This document shows, piece by piece, positions 56,051-64,000 of a stretch of 64,000 nucleotides of DNA; positions within the stretch are counted from its first letter, which is position 1, and each line of letters opens with the position of its first letter. The notes under the pieces are model-generated. The model did not search any database, was not told where the DNA came from, and worked only from the letters and a program-made list of their open reading frames with translations. A program made the translations under genes and the position numbers. The stretch spans positions 248,001 to 312,000 of the forward strand of contig JADJTQ010000002.1 in NCBI GenBank assembly GCA_016711125.1, given 5' to 3'. Origin of the DNA: Saprospiraceae bacterium. Lineage in GTDB: Bacteria; Bacteroidota; Bacteroidia; Chitinophagales; Saprospiraceae.

Positions 56051-57235
56051 TTACAAACGAAAATCGGGCTTAACCGTTACCACCGACCCGTATTCAGCTA
56101 CATACTTCCGCACTAAATCAAGAAAAGCAACCTCATCGTAAATGGCTAATCTGCCTTGAACCCATGCCGACATGATTCGATATTCAACCGCCTGATTAAT
56201 CGGTGTTGCCAGGTAGAAATAGTTGTGCGGATCATCCCGATAAGTGTCCATTTCGAATCGGCCCGGAACCATGATCGCCATACCCAAATGTTCATTTGCA
56301 GAAGACTGCAGTCCATAAGTATAGGCAAAATGGACATTATTGGTTTGTCCCTGGGTAAAATCTGTTGCTTCGTCATGTTTAGGCAGTCCAAAAGCAAATT
56401 GCAGGTTAAGATTAGTCTTCGAAAGAATGGACACATTAAATTGAGCCCATGGCTTGCCGGCCTGCATCTGCCATTTGATTAAGATATCGATCTTCTCATC
56501 TCGTACTGGTAATCCTTTAATCGTTGTATGCACCTCCGCCCTTAAAGGTCCGGTTTGGATCACTTCTATCTCTTTACTGTCATATTTTGTCATGGGCACG
56601 ATGCTCTCGAGATCAAATATGGCGGGGCTACCGATGCCCAACGAAAGTCCCTCATCGAGGGCATCACCTCCCCAATTACTCACATGCTGGAGATCAACAT
56701 TAATCGGAGAATCTAACAGATCGGGTTTACGCTTTCCAATGATGTCCATCGCATAAGGCGCCGTCGATATAGCCCGGTATCCCACCCATTCATTCTCCAT
56801 GACAATGCCGTTGGCCGTCCACTTTTCCTCAAAATTGACCAGATGCTTCCCCGTAACCTCCTTACCATCAATGAGATTTGCATGCAGTTTGACTGCATTG
56901 AGCATTTCCATGCCTGTACCGGCGTAGGCCACCAACTTAGTGCTGGTGCCAGGCCATAAATCGACCAAAGTATACATCTTGTCCGGTGTCCCGTTATTAT
57001 TCCGATCCTCAATTTGTACCGGTATTTCTTGGTCACCCATTTTTAAGAGGAAAGACTCTTCGACCCTCACCAGGTCAAGCTCGATGCCGTACTGATGAAG
57101 AGTGTCCGGACCTGCATGGATAATCGTCAGATCAAATAACTCGCCTCCTGATGACGATTTGGTGCCGGTGCCTCCACCGCAACTCAACCCGACCACCCAA
57201 AAACTTAAAAAAATAAAATATTTAAAAAAACGCAT
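56051..57235 (-). CDS. DUF4861 family lipoprotein
   Basis: 394 residues from ATG 57235: lipoprotein signal (FIFLSFWVVGLSC), then the DUF4861 fold with IPVQIEDRNNNGTPD, WVGYRAISTAPYAMDIIGKR, SNWGGDALDEGLSLGIGSPA and a C-terminal beta-rich half. DUF4861 proteins are often near pectin or uronate degradation genes, so a carbohydrate role is likely. An upstream in-frame ATG at 57343 would overlap the next gene and break the signal peptide. A TATCTTTG promoter box sits 22 bases upstream. Confidence 0.85.
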   Translation of the reverse strand: MRFFKYFIFLSFWVVGLSCGGGTGTKSSSGGELFDLTIIHAGPDTLHQYGIELDLVRVEESFLLKMGDQEIPVQIEDRNNNGTPDKMYTLVDLWPGTSTKLVAYAGTGMEMLNAVKLHANLIDGKEVTGKHLVNFEEKWTANGIVMENEWVGYRAISTAPYAMDIIGKRKPDLLDSPINVDLQHVSNWGGDALDEGLSLGIGSPAIFDLESIVPMTKYDSKEIEVIQTGPLRAEVHTTIKGLPVRDEKIDILIKWQMQAGKPWAQFNVSILSKTNLNLQFAFGLPKHDEATDFTQGQTNNVHFAYTYGLQSSANEHLGMAIMVPGRFEMDTYRDDPHNYFYLATPINQAVEYRIMSAWVQGRLAIYDEVAFLDLVRKYVAEYGSVVTVKPDFRL

Positions 57236-57256
57236 CTTAATTCGAATGTTAGTCTG

Positions 57257-57264
57257 CAAAGATA
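57257..57264 (-). promoter_or_regulatory. Promoter -7 box for the DUF4861 gene
   Basis: Minus-strand TATCTTTG followed by C, 22 bases before ATG 57235; it supports that start choice. Confidence 0.55.
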
Positions 57265-57269
57265 ACTTA

Positions 57270-57803
57270 CTATGTATTCTGAACAGCATTGTCTTTTGGC
57301 AGACCCATTTGAAATCCGATCGGTTGCGGTACATCATCATCATAGTCTTCCCACCCGATTACTTCTTTGAGAAATTCTTCGACATGACGTAAAATGAATG
57401 GTGCTTTCAGCTCAGCCGGTCTTACGATTTCGACACTCTTTGGTTGGCGGGGTTGCCCCAGTCCCTCAATAAAAGGATACATGATTGTGACCACAATCTT
57501 TCCGTTAAACAATTGCTGATAAATCAACATCCCATTCGACTTAATTAATTGTCGTTGAGCTTCGCCAATTTTTTCTGAAATACCACTCTCTACATGGCCC
57601 AAAGACAGAGCTACTGCTTCCATATGCAATAACTCGGTTTTTGTTTCTACTTTGGCTTTAAGACCGGTTTCTTTAATGATCACTTCTAGCTGTTCGGTGA
57701 TCATCTCCTTTAAGGTGCTATGCCAATCTTGTCTATATTGCTCCGTATTTTCAAGTATTCTATGGTATTGATTGACTTTGTACTGAATGTTTGAAAAATC
57801 CAT
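57270..57803 (-). CDS. Conserved hypothetical cytosolic protein
   Basis: A 177-residue protein, helical at the N-terminus (ITEQLEVIIKETGL) with a beta region (GKIVVTIMYPFIEGLGQP) and an acidic C-terminus (EDYDDDVPQPIGFQMG). It looks like a Bacteroidota-specific conserved hypothetical protein. No signal peptide or motif. Function unknown. Confidence 0.65.
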   Translation of the reverse strand: MDFSNIQYKVNQYHRILENTEQYRQDWHSTLKEMITEQLEVIIKETGLKAKVETKTELLHMEAVALSLGHVESGISEKIGEAQRQLIKSNGMLIYQQLFNGKIVVTIMYPFIEGLGQPRQPKSVEIVRPAELKAPFILRHVEEFLKEVIGWEDYDDDVPQPIGFQMGLPKDNAVQNT

Positions 57804-57978
57804 TCCTCATTTTATTTATGGTAAATATACCCTGAATTAATTGGTCTTTAAATGCACTGGCCAATTAATTGAAATGCAGAACCGGACCTGGATCAAGGTC
57901 AAGATAAAAATCGCATTTTACATGACAAGGCTTTTGTGCGTTTAATACCTTAATTTTACTTTTGATCAAACATTGAGG

Positions 57979-60900
57979 ATGAATTTCATGCGATATACCT
58001 ATACTATTCTGATTTTGTGCATAATCAGTGTTTCACCGGGAATTGGCCAAATTGTTCAAAATGGAAATACTCTTTACGGTAATGAGTGGATCAACTATGA
58101 TCAAGAGTATGTAAAGATCAAGGTAGGACAAGATGGTATCTATCGAATTACCAGTCAGCAATTACTTGCGGCCGGAGTACCCATCGATCAGATCGATATC
58201 GCTACTTTTCGGCTTTTCTGGTTAGGTGTCGAGCGTAGATTGCTCACAAGCAAGGCCACTGGAATTTTTTCCTCCGATGACTACCTGGAGTTTTATGGAG
58301 AAAAGAACCGTTCGCAAGTAGACAGGTTCCTGTTCAACGATCCCGACCGGCAAATGTTAAATCCGGAATATGGCCTGACTAGCGATACCTCTGCTTACTT
58401 TCTCACCTGGACTCCTGGTGTCTCTTCCGCCCAGCGGTATGTATTCCAGGAGAACAATCTGGATGGCCCTCTGCCTCCTAAAAAGGAATACTACATGCAT
58501 CGAGAGAAGCTTGTTCTTCATGCAGCAGCTTTCAAGAACCTACTTAACATAGATGGCGTCAGCTATTCCACCTATGGAGAGGGAGAAGGCTTCGGCTCCA
58601 GAGAAGGTGCATCTGGCAATTTTACAATTGGTACTTCTGAGCTTGCAATTAATAGTCCTGATCCCATATTACATGTCCGAATGACCGGTAATCCTAAGCC
58701 CCATCAAGTGCAGATCAACTGGAATGGTTCGGCTCTCTTGAACTTAAATTTCATTGGATCGACCCTTTTTGACACCACTGTTAGCCTTTTCGATCGAGAG
58801 ATTCGAAATTCGAATCTAATAACTTACAGTACGTCTGCAAGCAGTGATAAGGTGGCCTTTGGTTTGGTAGAACTGACCTACCAACGAAGATTTTCCTTAA
58901 ATCAGCAAAATACCGGATTCCTTCAATTAGAAGATGTTCAGTCAGGAGCCTATCTTGAAATCAACGATTTTAATCATGCAGGCCAACCTCCCAAAGTCTT
59001 TGACCTTACTGATGGATCCGTGTACATAGGAACGATCGAGGGCAATCTTCTCAAACTCAATCTGAATCCGGGCTCACGTATTCGTCAATTGGTCATCATC
59101 CAGCAAGGGCAGATAATCATCCCTCCATCGATACAACCTATTCAATTTGAAAACCTACAGACTTCCGATGCCAATTACATCATCATCTCCCATCGCGATC
59201 TGATGCAAGGTGAGGATTATGTAACGCAATACCGTGATTACCGGGCTTCTCCGGCTGGAGGCAACTACCAGGCAAAGGTCATTGAAATTCAGCAATTAGT
59301 TGACCAATTTGCCTATGGGGTGGATAAAAATCCCCTCAGTATTAAAAATTTCACCAACTACATCAAGCGATCATGGTCCAACCCGCAATTTATCTTTCTG
59401 ATAGGTAAAGGACTCGAATATAGATACGGTCGGATTCAAGATGAAGCGTTTGATTATCTACCCGTATTTGGGATACCCGGTTCAGATAATCTTCTCACAA
59501 GTGAACTTGAGAGCAGTGTCCCTCTTATCCCCGTAGGCCGTCTGGCAGCCAGGACTCCGGAACAGATTAAGATTTATCTGGACAAAATCATGGTGATGGA
59601 GAGGGAAATTAACCAGGCTCCCCAAACGATCCAGGCCCGGGCCTGGATGAAGAGGATCTTACATTTAGGTGGGGGTATTGGAACTAGTCAAATCTCTTTG
59701 TTGCGGAAAAACCTTGATGAAATGAAAGAGATTATCGAGATTAACTCCTTGCAAAGTGAGGTCTTTTCCTGGTCCATTCAATCCCAGAACGTTATTGATT
59801 TTAATGAAAATCAAACTGTTATCAACTTAATTAATTCAGGTACAATCATCAAAACTTATTTTGGTCACGGTTCGGTTGGTACTACCCAGTTTAATGGTTG
59901 GGAGGATCCTCAATTTCTCAACAATAAAGATCGATATTCTGTGATGATCGCACTTGGTTGCCATACCGGTAATTTATTTACCAGGGAATTAAGTTTAGGA
60001 GAGGACAATGTCCTGGCCCAAAATAAAGGAGCTTCGTTATATATGGCCACTTCTGGTCTGGGTTTTTTAAACGCACTGGATGTTTTTGGGAAAGAATGGT
60101 ATGATTTAATTGGAGGATCGATGATCAACCAGCCGGTCGGAAAGGTTAATCAGCAGGTCATCCGGGATAATGATAAGAACCTGACACCTCCAGTCAAAAC
60201 ACTCATGCAACAAATCGTTTTACACGGAGACCCTGCATTTAAAATCAGCAATCTTAAAGGACCCGATTTTACCATTGATTATCAGTCAGTCTCTTTTAAA
60301 CCCTCCATCATTAACAGTAGTCTTGATTCATTTGAAGTCTCTTTCGACCTATATAATTTGGGAATCCTCACTAATCAAGGGATGGAGATTATCATCATTC
60401 AACAATTGCCAAATGGCGAGCAAGTTCCACTTTCAACACGGGAGATCACTTCCTCAGCATTTATGACGAAAATGGCTTTCAATCTGCCCGTCTTAAAAGA
60501 GAAAGATTTAAAGGGGCTCAATAAATTAATAATTGAAATCAATCAAAACCGGCAGGTATCTGAATTACCGGATCCTGCTGCCTATTTAAATAATATATTG
60601 AAAAGCGATGCTGGTGAAATTGGAGTTAGAATTCCAATCATTGCTAATGGGGTCATACCAGTCTCGCCTTTGGCTTATAGTATCGTGTCCAAAAATGATA
60701 TCCAATTAATTGCATCATCTGCGAATCCCTTGGCAGGAATCCAAGATTACATCCTACAAATAGATACAACTGCAAAATTTACGAGTAGTCAAAAAATCGA
60801 ACAAAGAATCAACCAGTCAGGAGGTCTCATCAAATGGAATCCTAATATCAATTGGGTCGAAAACCGAACTTATTATTGGAGAGTTACACCGGACAGCACG

Positions 60901-62952
60901 GCTGAACAAAGCTTTGCTTGGGCAAATAGTTCCTTTACTTATATCCCTGCTAGTCCTGACGGATGGTGTCAGACAGATTACTACCAATTTTTAGACGATG
61001 ATGGAATAGGCTTAGACATCGAAGAAGATCGAAAATTTCATTTTTCCATGGGCGATAATGAAATCAAGATATTCAATGTGCGGGAAGATGGTGAGTTGTT
61101 CACTCAATTTTTCTTTGATGGTCGTCAATTTAGCTCTCCACTGAAATCCCAATTGAAAGCAGGTTTCAGCTTTATTGTGATCAATCCGGTAGATCAGAGT
61201 TGGTTGGTGAATGATGGCTCAGTAGCTGGAAGTCCCATTGTTTCTAACGCCTCCAATCTATTCACTTTTGATCCGAGAACCGCCGAAGGCCGTCAAAATA
61301 TGATCCGGTTTATTGATGAGAAAGTGCCCGTTGACCACTATGTATTGATGTATAGTCATCTTAAAGATACTACTACATCGATGCGACACGAAGAATGGGC
61401 ATTAGATTCTTTGACTTATTCCGAAAATCTGTTTGCCGCGCTTGAAAGAAGAGGTGCTGTATTAATAAGAAATATGATGTACACAGGCACGGTACCCTAC
61501 AATTTCTTTTTCCAAAAAAATGGCGGTGTCCTTGCGGAAGAACTGGCGCTATCTCCTCATGACTCTATCCTTACTTCGGGGCAGGTATCATATCTCATGA
61601 CTGGTGGTCAATTCAACTCGACAATCATTGGTCCGGCAGCAAACTGGAATGAGGTGAGTTATGATTTTCAATATTCTGATAATCCGGAAGATGATCAATT
61701 TGTCATTAATGTGTTTGGATTGTCGTCACTCACCTCCACTCCGGAATTATTAATTGCCGATGTTCCTACCGCAGGTGCTGCATTGACCCAAATTTCTGCT
61801 ATTGAATATCCTTTCTTAAGATTGGAAATCAACTCAACCGATTCAATCAAAAGATCTTCTGCATCCTTGAAAAACTGGAAAGTGCTTTATGATGGATTAC
61901 CGGATGTAGCATTTGATCCATCTGCACATTACATCTTCATGAGTGACACCGTGATGATTGGAGATGAACTAAATCTTTCGTTCGGTGTGGAAAATGTCAG
62001 CTTGCACGACATGGATAGTCTTCTGGTTTCCTGCACCGTTACCAACTCTCAAAATGCTTCGCAAACAACCAGCTACAGAAACGATCCTATAAATGGCTTC
62101 GGAAAAGGTGTGATTTCCGCTCTATTTGATACAGACACCTTTAGTAGTGGCGAGCATCTATTAAGTGTGTATTTAAATCCCAATCAAGATCAACCCGAAT
62201 CCTATTTAGGAAATAATTTATTGATCCAAAAATTCAGGGTACTGGCCGATCTCACCAGTCCTATTTTAGATGTTACCTTTGATGGTATTCATATTATGAA
62301 CCGGGATATTGTTTCCCCTCAGCCACTGATTCTAATTAGTCTAAAGGATGAAAACAAATCTCTCCTGCTCAAGGACAGCGCCACCTTTGATATTATGATA
62401 AAAGATCCAGCGGGCAATACAATCAAGATTGAATCCTCCGATCCCGAAGTTCTTTTCAGTCCGGCAACCACCAGTGAAAATATCGCCACGATCGAGTTGC
62501 GCAAATCATTCCCGGTAGATGGCATCTATCAATTAATTGTTCAGGCAAAAGATGTAAGTGGAAATCTTTCAGGCAACAACCGATTAAACATCGAATTTGA
62601 AATTATAAATCGAACTACTGCTTCTCACGTCGTACCCTATCCAAACCCATTTACCGAAAACACCCGATTTCTTTATACGATCACTGGCACTATCCCTACT
62701 TCTTTCATTATTCAAATAATGACGGTCGACGGTTCGATTGTCAAAGAGATTGATCTGTCCAATCAAGAGCCACTACGCATTGGTACCCACCTGACAGAAT
62801 ATTCCTGGAATGGTACGGACAATTTCAATGATCGCCTGGCCAATGGCGTCTATTTGTACCGGGTGAAGGTCAAGGACGACAGTCATGATACCTATGACCA
62901 TCTCGAAACTTCAATAGATCATTTTTTGAAAAAAACCTCGGAAAGATTGTGA
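57979..62952 (+). CDS. C25 family cysteine peptidase with type IX sorting domain (PorU2-like)
   Basis: A giant protein of about 1,657 residues: signal peptide (YTILILCIISVSPGIG), N-terminal beta domain (VKIKVGQDGIYRI), a gingipain-type C25 peptidase with catalytic His in KTYFGHGSVG and Cys in IALGCHTGNLF, beta-rich repeats, and a C-terminal FlgD-like sorting domain (PYPNPFTENTRF, GVYLYRVKVKD). PorU-like sortases process type IX secretion substrates; the extra length and own sorting domain suggest the PorU2-type branch or a surface protease. ATG 57979 and 57988 are both possible; a TTG at 57973 is less likely. It precedes glycosyltransferase genes. Confidence 0.85.
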   Translation: MNFMRYTYTILILCIISVSPGIGQIVQNGNTLYGNEWINYDQEYVKIKVGQDGIYRITSQQLLAAGVPIDQIDIATFRLFWLGVERRLLTSKATGIFSSDDYLEFYGEKNRSQVDRFLFNDPDRQMLNPEYGLTSDTSAYFLTWTPGVSSAQRYVFQENNLDGPLPPKKEYYMHREKLVLHAAAFKNLLNIDGVSYSTYGEGEGFGSREGASGNFTIGTSELAINSPDPILHVRMTGNPKPHQVQINWNGSALLNLNFIGSTLFDTTVSLFDREIRNSNLITYSTSASSDKVAFGLVELTYQRRFSLNQQNTGFLQLEDVQSGAYLEINDFNHAGQPPKVFDLTDGSVYIGTIEGNLLKLNLNPGSRIRQLVIIQQGQIIIPPSIQPIQFENLQTSDANYIIISHRDLMQGEDYVTQYRDYRASPAGGNYQAKVIEIQQLVDQFAYGVDKNPLSIKNFTNYIKRSWSNPQFIFLIGKGLEYRYGRIQDEAFDYLPVFGIPGSDNLLTSELESSVPLIPVGRLAARTPEQIKIYLDKIMVMEREINQAPQTIQARAWMKRILHLGGGIGTSQISLLRKNLDEMKEIIEINSLQSEVFSWSIQSQNVIDFNENQTVINLINSGTIIKTYFGHGSVGTTQFNGWEDPQFLNNKDRYSVMIALGCHTGNLFTRELSLGEDNVLAQNKGASLYMATSGLGFLNALDVFGKEWYDLIGGSMINQPVGKVNQQVIRDNDKNLTPPVKTLMQQIVLHGDPAFKISNLKGPDFTIDYQSVSFKPSIINSSLDSFEVSFDLYNLGILTNQGMEIIIIQQLPNGEQVPLSTREITSSAFMTKMAFNLPVLKEKDLKGLNKLIIEINQNRQVSELPDPAAYLNNILKSDAGEIGVRIPIIANGVIPVSPLAYSIVSKNDIQLIASSANPLAGIQDYILQIDTTAKFTSSQKIEQRINQSGGLIKWNPNINWVENRTYYWRVTPDSTAEQSFAWANSSFTYIPASPDGWCQTDYYQFLDDDGIGLDIEEDRKFHFSMGDNEIKIFNVREDGELFTQFFFDGRQFSSPLKSQLKAGFSFIVINPVDQSWLVNDGSVAGSPIVSNASNLFTFDPRTAEGRQNMIRFIDEKVPVDHYVLMYSHLKDTTTSMRHEEWALDSLTYSENLFAALERRGAVLIRNMMYTGTVPYNFFFQKNGGVLAEELALSPHDSILTSGQVSYLMTGGQFNSTIIGPAANWNEVSYDFQYSDNPEDDQFVINVFGLSSLTSTPELLIADVPTAGAALTQISAIEYPFLRLEINSTDSIKRSSASLKNWKVLYDGLPDVAFDPSAHYIFMSDTVMIGDELNLSFGVENVSLHDMDSLLVSCTVTNSQNASQTTSYRNDPINGFGKGVISALFDTDTFSSGEHLLSVYLNPNQDQPESYLGNNLLIQKFRVLADLTSPILDVTFDGIHIMNRDIVSPQPLILISLKDENKSLLLKDSATFDIMIKDPAGNTIKIESSDPEVLFSPATTSENIATIELRKSFPVDGIYQLIVQAKDVSGNLSGNNRLNIEFEIINRTTASHVVPYPNPFTENTRFLYTITGTIPTSFIIQIMTVDGSIVKEIDLSNQEPLRIGTHLTEYSWNGTDNFNDRLANGVYLYRVKVKDDSHDTYDHLETSIDHFLKKTSERL

Positions 62953-62973
62953 TCCTTAGATAAGACCAGTGTC

Positions 62974-63921
62974 ATGAAAGACCCTTTCTTTAGTATCATC
63001 ATGCCGGTCTTTAATACACCTTATGATTTGCTTTCCCGGGCCATTAAAAGTGTTACACTCCAGAAATTTACCTCCTGGCAGTTAATCATTATAGAAGATG
63101 GGCCCTCTGAGTCTTTCTCCAAGGCAAAGAATGATTTCCCAAAAGGAAAGGTTCTTTATTTGTCGGTCCCGCATTCCGGAGTAAGCCATGCCAGAAACGT
63201 TGGAATCAGCAACGCTAATGGCGATTTCATTTGCTTTCTGGATAGTGATGATGCCTATGACCCCGATCACCTTTCTGAATTGTACGATAGCATTTCTGAA
63301 CATGGATTTCCCCAGGCTCTTTTCAGAACCGGCATGATTCATCATCTCAAAAATGAATCTGTTAAGAGCGCTCTGTACAACCAATCCTTGCACCGCAATC
63401 CGGTTCTGTTTATTCTTTCGAACAACTATGGTCCATCGAGCTGCTGTGTCACAAAATCTGTTTTATCAGAACATTTTTTTGATGAGTCTTCGAAATATTT
63501 CGAGGACACCCATTTATTCACCCGGATTCTTTTGAATTATCCTCTCTATCAAGTATCAAAATATACCTGTCATGTCTACACCCATTCATCTCAAGCCACC
63601 CATGTGATGTTTCTCCAGGACGATGCTCTGAGTCAAATTAAAAACAACATCTCAACTATTAAATCGCTCTTCAGCAATTTTAGAGAAGAACTGACGGAAT
63701 ATATTCCCAGAAACTTTGAAAAACAATTACTTAGCGACAAATATTTACAACACGCAAATGGACTTCTATTGGCCAATAGGCGAAGCCTGTCCACCTACTG
63801 CATAGGCAGGAGTATCTACTTTAATCGTAAATTCGACAACAATATTTACTACTTCAAATATTTTTTAAAGCTTATAATTCCTCAGTTAGTCATCAATGCC
63901 AGGAGCAGAGGATTCTGGTAG
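62974..63921 (+). CDS. Family 2 glycosyltransferase
   Basis: The 315-residue protein has a GT-A fold: FSIIMPVFNTPYDLLSRAIK at the start, VSHARNVGISNANGDFICFL with the DSDDAY metal-binding DxD region after it. It transfers a sugar from a nucleotide donor in surface polysaccharide synthesis. The C-terminal region has helices but no clear membrane segment. It lies 22 bases after the peptidase gene and just before the GT11 gene. Confidence 0.88.
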   Translation: MKDPFFSIIMPVFNTPYDLLSRAIKSVTLQKFTSWQLIIIEDGPSESFSKAKNDFPKGKVLYLSVPHSGVSHARNVGISNANGDFICFLDSDDAYDPDHLSELYDSISEHGFPQALFRTGMIHHLKNESVKSALYNQSLHRNPVLFILSNNYGPSSCCVTKSVLSEHFFDESSKYFEDTHLFTRILLNYPLYQVSKYTCHVYTHSSQATHVMFLQDDALSQIKNNISTIKSLFSNFREELTEYIPRNFEKQLLSDKYLQHANGLLLANRRSLSTYCIGRSIYFNRKFDNNIYYFKYFLKLIIPQLVINARSRGFW

Positions 63922-63939
63922 TAGCACTATAAGCAATCC

Positions 63940-64000
63940 ATGATTGTAGTTAAAATTCACTCGGGGCTTGGCAATCAAATGTTTCAATATGCATTTGCAC
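63940..64000 (+). CDS. GT11 family (alpha-1,2-fucosyltransferase-like) protein, 5' end only
   Basis: The last 61 bases encode MIVVKIHSGLGNQMFQYAFA before the window ends. GLGNQMFQYAF is the hallmark motif of the GT11 N-terminus, which binds GDP-fucose. The gene continues beyond the window. Confidence 0.85.
   Translation, partial: MIVVKIHSGLGNQMFQYAFA

Overview
The window reads as a chromosomal segment of a member of the Bacteroidota, probably a Saprospiraceae-like lineage. The evidence is TAnnTTTG -7 promoter boxes, the near absence of Shine-Dalgarno sequences, a C25-peptidase/type IX secretion protein with a C-terminal sorting domain, YidD plus DUF5683 genes, OmpA lipoproteins, and a DUF1501/Planctomycete-type cytochrome pair. 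The genus assignment is inference. Many genes, including metK, are split by one-base changes that mostly lie at homopolymer runs. I read most of these splits as uncorrected sequencing indels, and I annotate the reconstructed genes as one feature each.

Left chromosomal part (1-25.7 kb): a tRNA-queuosine mannosyltransferase-like enzyme, the DUF1501/PSD1 pair, a sugar-acid dehydratase, metK, an acylpyruvase-type FAH hydrolase, trpS, a RidA protein, rpmF with its usual partner DUF177, a DinB protein, tRNA-CAU, a HAD phosphatase coupled to recX, a coiled-coil protein with an OmpA lipoprotein, an exported UxuA-like protein, a GMC oxidoreductase with its small subunit, and an IorAB-type molybdenum hydroxylase. 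Together they look like housekeeping genes mixed with sugar, sugar-acid and aromatic catabolism.

Middle part (25742-45808): a roughly 20 kb integrative element inserted in the 3' end of tRNA-Cys(GCA). It carries a tyrosine integrase next to the tRNA, a primase-helicase (PrimPol/VapE type) with a small HTH protein, a second tyrosine recombinase, and cargo. One cargo block is a minus-strand cluster of a nuclease-helicase with seven C-terminal repeats, an unknown protein, a RusA-like resolvase and a PD-(D/E)XK-like protein. Another is a three-gene block containing a TIGR04255 protein. No relaxase or conjugation gene was seen. The element is unusual in its ends: an inverted internal copy of the complete attP (about 150 bp of right end, a 22 bp core and 930 bp of left end) lies at 43184-44284. 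In circular form it would therefore have two inverted 1.1 kb repeats separating a 16.5 kb arm from a 1.35 kb arm that holds only the integrase, a layout like the yeast 2-micron plasmid. The repeats also contain a cluster of TGTTCCAG-type sites and a tiny hydrophobic ORF with a strong ribosome binding site.

Right chromosomal part (45.8-64 kb): two envelope proteins, a decayed S9 peptidase fragment, YidD with two DUF5683/TPR-like proteins, an O-antigen-ligase-like membrane protein, an OmpA lipoprotein, a cupin, an aspartoacylase-family enzyme, a DUF4861 lipoprotein, a large C25 peptidase with a type IX sorting domain, a family 2 glycosyltransferase, and the start of a GT11 fucosyltransferase at the window edge, which suggests a surface polysaccharide locus continues beyond it.
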